64,000 nucleotides of DNA from Pseudomonas jessenii (GTDB lineage: Bacteria > Pseudomonadota > Gammaproteobacteria > Pseudomonadales > Pseudomonadaceae), in NCBI RefSeq assembly GCF_002236115.1, contig NZ_NIWT01000005.1, positions 248,001 through 312,000 of the forward strand. Reading direction: 5' to 3'. The stretch's first letter is position 1. Each line of letters begins with the position of its first letter. A program made the translations under genes and the position numbers. Positions 60,483 to 64,000 of this stretch are shown one piece after another. The notes beneath the pieces are model-generated. The model had not been told where the DNA came from and did not search any database. It saw only the letters and a list, made by a program, of their open reading frames with translations.

Positions 60483-61139
60483 ATGCGCCTGGCTTTATTC
60501 GATTTGGACAACACCCTTCTGGGCGGTGACAGCGATCACGCTTGGGGCGATTACCTGTGCGAACGCGGCTTTCTCGACGCCGTCGCCTACAAGACTCGCA
60601 ACGATGCGTTCTACCAGGATTACCTGGCCGGCAAACTGGATAACGCTGCTTACCTGAACTTCTGCCTGGAGGTACTCGGCCGCACCGAAATGGCCACGCT
60701 GGATCAGTGGCACAGCGATTACATGCGCGATTGCATCGAACCGATCGTGCTGCCCAAGGGACTTGAACTGCTGAAGAAGCACCGCGATGCCGGCGACAAA
60801 CTGGTGATCATCACGGCGACCAACCGCTTCGTCACAGGCCCCATTGCCGAGCGCTTGGGGGTCGAAACCCTGATCGCCACAGAATGCGAAATGGTCGATG
60901 GCCGCTACACCGGGCGCAGCACCGACGTGCCGTGCTTCCGCGAGGGCAAGGTTACGCGCTTGAATCGCTGGCTGGAGGAAACCGGGTTTACGCTGGAAGA
61001 CAGCTACTTCTATAGCGATTCGATGAATGATTTTCCGTTGCTGGAGCAGGTGACCCATCCGGTGGCGGTCGATCCGGATCCGAACCTGCGGGCCGAGGCC
61101 GAGAAGCGTGGCTGGCCGGTGATCAGCCTGCGCGGCTGA
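60483..61139 (+). CDS. HAD-IB family phosphatase (SerB-like)
   Basis: 218 residues. Motif I LFDLDNTLLGGD (Asp nucleophile and +2 Asp), a helical cap, motif II VIITATNRFV, and motif III/IV YFYSDSMNDFPLLEQV. It resembles phosphoserine phosphatase and histidinol-phosphatase-like HAD-IB enzymes, but the substrate cannot be fixed by eye. It stands divergent from rppH. Confidence 0.88.
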   Translation: MRLALFDLDNTLLGGDSDHAWGDYLCERGFLDAVAYKTRNDAFYQDYLAGKLDNAAYLNFCLEVLGRTEMATLDQWHSDYMRDCIEPIVLPKGLELLKKHRDAGDKLVIITATNRFVTGPIAERLGVETLIATECEMVDGRYTGRSTDVPCFREGKVTRLNRWLEETGFTLEDSYFYSDSMNDFPLLEQVTHPVAVDPDPNLRAEAEKRGWPVISLRG

Positions 61140-61149
61140 TATCGCCTTA

Positions 61150-61252
61150 CTGTAGGAGCGAGCTTGCTCGCGATGGTCGTTAACGATAACGCGGGGCACC
61201 TGATGCCCCGCGGCGATCTTGAGTTTTTCGCGAGCAAGCTCGCTCCTACACA
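61150..61252. repeat. REPIN type A (forward orientation)
   Basis: Arms CTGTAGGAGCGAGCTTGCTC and TCGCGAGCAAGCTCGCTCCT; middle GGTCGTTAACGATAACGCGG, CCCCGCGGCGATCTTGAG. It lies between the convergent HAD and DUF2269 genes. Confidence 0.92.
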
Positions 61253-61671
61253 GGCTTGGCCCCCATCAACCCGGCAATGGCGACAAAGCAGACAAAGCTG
61301 AACAACGCCAAGGCAAAGGTGAATTTCCCCACGCCACCCGGTGTCTTGCGCAGTTTGTTGAGCCGCACCAGCAGCCAGAACCACGCCAGTGCCGCCACGG
61401 TGTACAGCACGCTGGAGGCCAGCAACCAGGTCTGCCCCAGCGGCCAGCCCACCAGGTGCACCATCCACCAGCCGGTAAACGGCATGCTCAGCAGTGCCAG
61501 GCCCATCAGCAGCCAGACAAACACCCTTGGCCGCTGCAAGGTGCGACTACCCGCCGTCGCGTCACCCTTGCGCCGCGCCAGCAAAATCCAGACTCCCAGC
61601 CCCAGCGCACAAGCCAGCAGTACAACTGTCGCCACCATGTGCGCCGCTTTCAGAGCAGTTAACGTTTCCAT
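61246..61671 (-). CDS. DUF2269 family membrane protein
   Basis: 141 residues with four hydrophobic helices (about 10-30, 50-70, 78-98, 117-138), the pattern of small CopD/DUF2269 integral membrane proteins. The conserved His near the N-terminus (KAAHMVA) is a common feature. It lies between ilvA and the HAD gene; the last codons overlap the REPIN. Function unknown. Confidence 0.8.
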   Translation of the reverse strand: METLTALKAAHMVATVVLLACALGLGVWILLARRKGDATAGSRTLQRPRVFVWLLMGLALLSMPFTGWWMVHLVGWPLGQTWLLASSVLYTVAALAWFWLLVRLNKLRKTPGGVGKFTFALALFSFVCFVAIAGLMGAKPV

Positions 61672-61711
61672 TGTCAGATTTCCTTATTGCCTTGCCCGTC
61701 AGCGTAGCCGT

Positions 61712-63226
61712 TCAGCCAAGAAACAGCTGATAGGCCGGGTTGTCGCTTTCGTCCCAGTACGGGTAACCGATTTCTTCCAGCGCCGCCGGCACCAGGTGGC
61801 GCTCGTCGTGGGGCACCTGCAGGCCCGCGACGACCCGGCCATCCGCCGCGCCATGGTTGCGGTAGTGGAACATTGAGATGTTCCAACGCCCGCCCAGCTT
61901 GTTGAGGAAGTTGAACAGCGCCCCCGGACGCTCCGGGAATTCGAAACGCAGGATCACTTCATCGACCACATGCGCCGCACGCCCGCCGACCATGTGACGG
62001 ATGTGCAGCTTGGCCAGTTCGTTGTCGGTCAGGTCCAGCACCGGGAAACCCTGCTCGCTCAGGCTGGCGATCAGCGCGCTGCGCGGGTCGTTTTCCGGAT
62101 GGGTCTGCACGCCGACAAAGATGTGCGCTTCGCTGCCGGTGTTGTAGCGGTAGTTGAATTCGGTGATCTGGCGCTTGCCGATGGCCTCGCAGAACGCCTT
62201 GAAGCTGCCCGGTTTCTCGGGAATGGTCACGGCGATGATCGCTTCGCGGCCCTCGCCCAGCTCCGCACGCTCGGCGACGTGGCGCAGGCGATCGAAGTTG
62301 ACGTTGGCCCCGGAGTCGATGGCCACGAAGGTCTGGCCGCTGACGCCGCGCTGCTCGACATACTTCTTGATCCCGGCCACGCCCAAGGCGCCGGCAGGTT
62401 CGGTGATCGAGCGGGTATCGTCGTAGATATCCTTGATGGCGGCGCAGATTTCATCGGTGCTGACGGTGATCACTTCGTCGACATGGTCTTTGCAGATGTC
62501 AAAGGTGTGCTGACCGATCTGGGCCACCGCAACACCGTCGGCGAAGAGGCCTACGGTCGGCAGTACCACGCGCTCGCCGGCCGCCATGGCCGCTTGCAGG
62601 CAATTGGAGTCATCCGGTTCGACGCCGATGATCTTGATGTCCGGGCGCAGGTACTTCACGTACGCCGCGATGCCGGCGATCAGGCCGCCGCCACCCACCG
62701 GGACGAAAATCGCATCCAATGGCTGCGGGTGCTGGCGCAGAATCTCCATCGCCACGGTGCCCTGCCCGGCAATGGTGTGGGGATCGTCGTACGGGTGAAT
62801 GTAGACGTAGCCTTTTTCGTCGACCAGTTTCAGCGAGTAGGCCAGGGCTTCCGGGAACGAGTCGCCGTGCAGCACCACTTTGCCGCCACGGGAGCGCACG
62901 CCTTCGACCTTGATCTCCGGGGTGGTCTTGGGCATGACGATGGTCGCTTTCACACCCAGCACCTTCGCCGCCAGGGCCAGGCCTTGTGCATGGTTGCCCG
63001 CCGACGCGGTGACCACGCCGCGAGCGCGTTCTTCGTCGCTCAACTGGGTCAACTTGTTGTAGGCGCCGCGAATCTTGAACGAGAACACCGGCTGCAAGTC
63101 TTCGCGCTTGAGCCAAATGCTGTTGCCCAGCCGCTCGGAGAGCTGGCGGGCAGACTGCAACGGAGTTTCTACGGCAACGTCATAAACGCGCGAGGTGAGG
63201 ATCTTTTTGACGTACTGTTCAAGCAT
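61712..63226 (-). CDS. ilvA: Threonine ammonia-lyase (biosynthetic)
   Basis: 504 residues. Converts threonine to 2-oxobutanoate, the first step to isoleucine. PLP-binding Lys in FSFKIRGAYNK, the glycine loop VPVGGGGLIAGIAAY, and two C-terminal ACT-like regulatory domains (about 325-500) typical of the isoleucine-inhibited form. Its start is divergent from rpiA, with the REPIN and rpiA promoter in between. Confidence 0.97.
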   Translation of the reverse strand: MLEQYVKKILTSRVYDVAVETPLQSARQLSERLGNSIWLKREDLQPVFSFKIRGAYNKLTQLSDEERARGVVTASAGNHAQGLALAAKVLGVKATIVMPKTTPEIKVEGVRSRGGKVVLHGDSFPEALAYSLKLVDEKGYVYIHPYDDPHTIAGQGTVAMEILRQHPQPLDAIFVPVGGGGLIAGIAAYVKYLRPDIKIIGVEPDDSNCLQAAMAAGERVVLPTVGLFADGVAVAQIGQHTFDICKDHVDEVITVSTDEICAAIKDIYDDTRSITEPAGALGVAGIKKYVEQRGVSGQTFVAIDSGANVNFDRLRHVAERAELGEGREAIIAVTIPEKPGSFKAFCEAIGKRQITEFNYRYNTGSEAHIFVGVQTHPENDPRSALIASLSEQGFPVLDLTDNELAKLHIRHMVGGRAAHVVDEVILRFEFPERPGALFNFLNKLGGRWNISMFHYRNHGAADGRVVAGLQVPHDERHLVPAALEEIGYPYWDESDNPAYQLFLG

Positions 63227-63295
63227 CGGAAAGCATCACTGAGCGGGTTGGGCAGGACCAAGGAGTCTAACCCGGCTTTCAGGCGTGCGACCACC

Positions 63296-63398
63296 CTGTA
63301 GGAGCGAGCCTGCTCGCGAAAAACTCGAGGGCGCCACGGGCCGTCCGGTTTTACGCGTTATCGTTCACGACCATCGCGAGCAGGCTCGCTCCTACAGG
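63296..63398. repeat. REPIN type A (reverse orientation)
   Basis: GTAGGAG-class arms at 63296-63320 and 63372-63398. On the minus strand the middle reads GGTCGTGAACGATAACGCG and then CCTCGAGTTTTTCGCGAG; closest to the copy at 12666. It lies in the gap between ilvA and rpiA. Confidence 0.9.
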
Positions 63399-63493
63399 GA
63401 ACAGTCACGACCTGCCAATCGGGCAATGACCTTCCCCGCCCCGAAGCCTATAATGCCGGCCTTTCGTCCCCTCCCAGGCACCCCGGAGCCCGC

Positions 63494-64000
63494 ATGAACC
63501 AGGATCAACTCAAACAGGCAGTGGCTCAGGCCGCCGTCGACTTCATCCTTCCGAAACTCGACGACAAGAGCATCGTCGGGGTCGGCACCGGCTCCACCGC
63601 CAACTGCTTCATCGACGCGCTGGCCAAGCACAAGGGCGCATTCGACGGCGCCGTCGCCAGTTCCGAAGCCACCGCCGCGCGCCTCAAGGGCCACGGGATT
63701 CCGGTGTACGAACTGAACACCGTCAGCGATCTGGAGTTCTACGTCGACGGTGCCGATGAAAGTGACGAGCACCTGAACCTGATCAAGGGCGGCGGCGCTG
63801 CCCTGACCCGCGAGAAGATTGTCGCGGCCGTGGCCAAGACCTTCATCTGCATCGCCGACGCCAGCAAACTGGTGCCGGTCCTCGGTACTTTCCCGCTACC
63901 GGTGGAAGTGATCCCGATGGCCCGCAGCCACGTGGCCCGCGAACTGGTGAAGCTCGGCGGCGACCCGGTTTACCGCGAAGGCGTGCTGACCGACAACGGC
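63494..64000 (+). CDS. rpiA: Ribose-5-phosphate isomerase A (3' end cut off by window)
   Basis: Open from ATG 63494 to the window end, so 169 residues are seen of an expected ~220. Interconverts ribose 5-phosphate and ribulose 5-phosphate. Visible motifs: VGVGTGSTANCFID (substrate loop), FYVDGADESDEHLNLIKGGG (catalytic Asp region) and a conserved LTREKIVA. Divergent from ilvA. Confidence 0.96.
   Translation, partial: MNQDQLKQAVAQAAVDFILPKLDDKSIVGVGTGSTANCFIDALAKHKGAFDGAVASSEATAARLKGHGIPVYELNTVSDLEFYVDGADESDEHLNLIKGGGAALTREKIVAAVAKTFICIADASKLVPVLGTFPLPVEVIPMARSHVARELVKLGGDPVYREGVLTDNG

Noticed and set aside
1330..63398. Recurrent ~25-bp repeats suggestive of a CRISPR array
   Set aside because: The repeats are dispersed singly or in inverted pairs across 62 kb, are palindromic, and no cas gene is present; they are REP elements.

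Overview
The window is chromosomal DNA of a Pseudomonas, most likely of the P. fluorescens group. The protein sequences, the gene order (pilT, yggS, proC, yggT, metXW, rdgB, hemW; thiS-thiG-trmB; rpoH-ftsX-ftsE-ftsY; rsmD, coaD, mutM; ilvD; folA; thyA-lgt; ptsP-rppH; ilvA/rpiA) and the abundant intergenic REP palindromes all fit. As I recall it, the backbone order resembles the P. aeruginosa segment from pilT down to rpiA. No rRNA, tRNA, prophage, integrase or CRISPR array was seen.

Layout. 1-9500: a cut-off TM2-domain gene, a secreted NlpC/P60 peptidase, the twitching ATPase pilT, then a dense rightward run from yggS through DUF3392 (PLP homeostasis, proline and methionine synthesis, nucleotide clean-up, HemW). 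9600-17050: trmB/thiG/thiS and DUF423 leftward, mtgA rightward, then rpoH and ftsX-ftsE-ftsY leftward. 17390-22740: two M16 peptidase-family genes, rsmD, a YheT-type hydrolase and an AraC regulator. 22870-28315: a sulfurtransferase, then a TetR regulator divergent from an aldehyde dehydrogenase / Tat lipoprotein / GMC oxidoreductase set. 28430-32540: coaD, a ferredoxin, mutM, an HDOD protein and an RlmI-type methyltransferase. 32550-34990: a lower-GC accessory patch with an MFS exporter and a REP-associated transposase (RAYT) between two REPINs. 35010-43990: ilvD, a small DUF6124-type gene with a long structured leader, a phosphorylcholine phosphatase, a cystine transporter, folA and a DUF2868/DUF3482 GTPase pair. 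44120-50910: a 2-aminoethylphosphonate uptake and oxidation cluster. 50930-53730: divergent cadA/cadR. 53860-64000: thyA, lgt, a TauE exporter, an NRDE protein, ptsP, rppH, a HAD phosphatase, a DUF2269 membrane protein, ilvA and the start of rpiA.

The most notable non-coding feature is the REP population. I count 43 units at 22 places. They sort into three pair types by orientation and spacer. Nine are copies, in both orientations, of one ~100-bp REPIN, and the RAYT gene sits between two of these. The second is the leader at about 37321-37640, where the Shine-Dalgarno of the downstream gene can pair with either of two upstream segments, as in a riboswitch or attenuator. Third, the phosphonate cluster joins a PhnZ-like HD oxygenase to an FAD oxidoreductase and an AEP transporter, without the hydroxylase or transaminase of the known routes.
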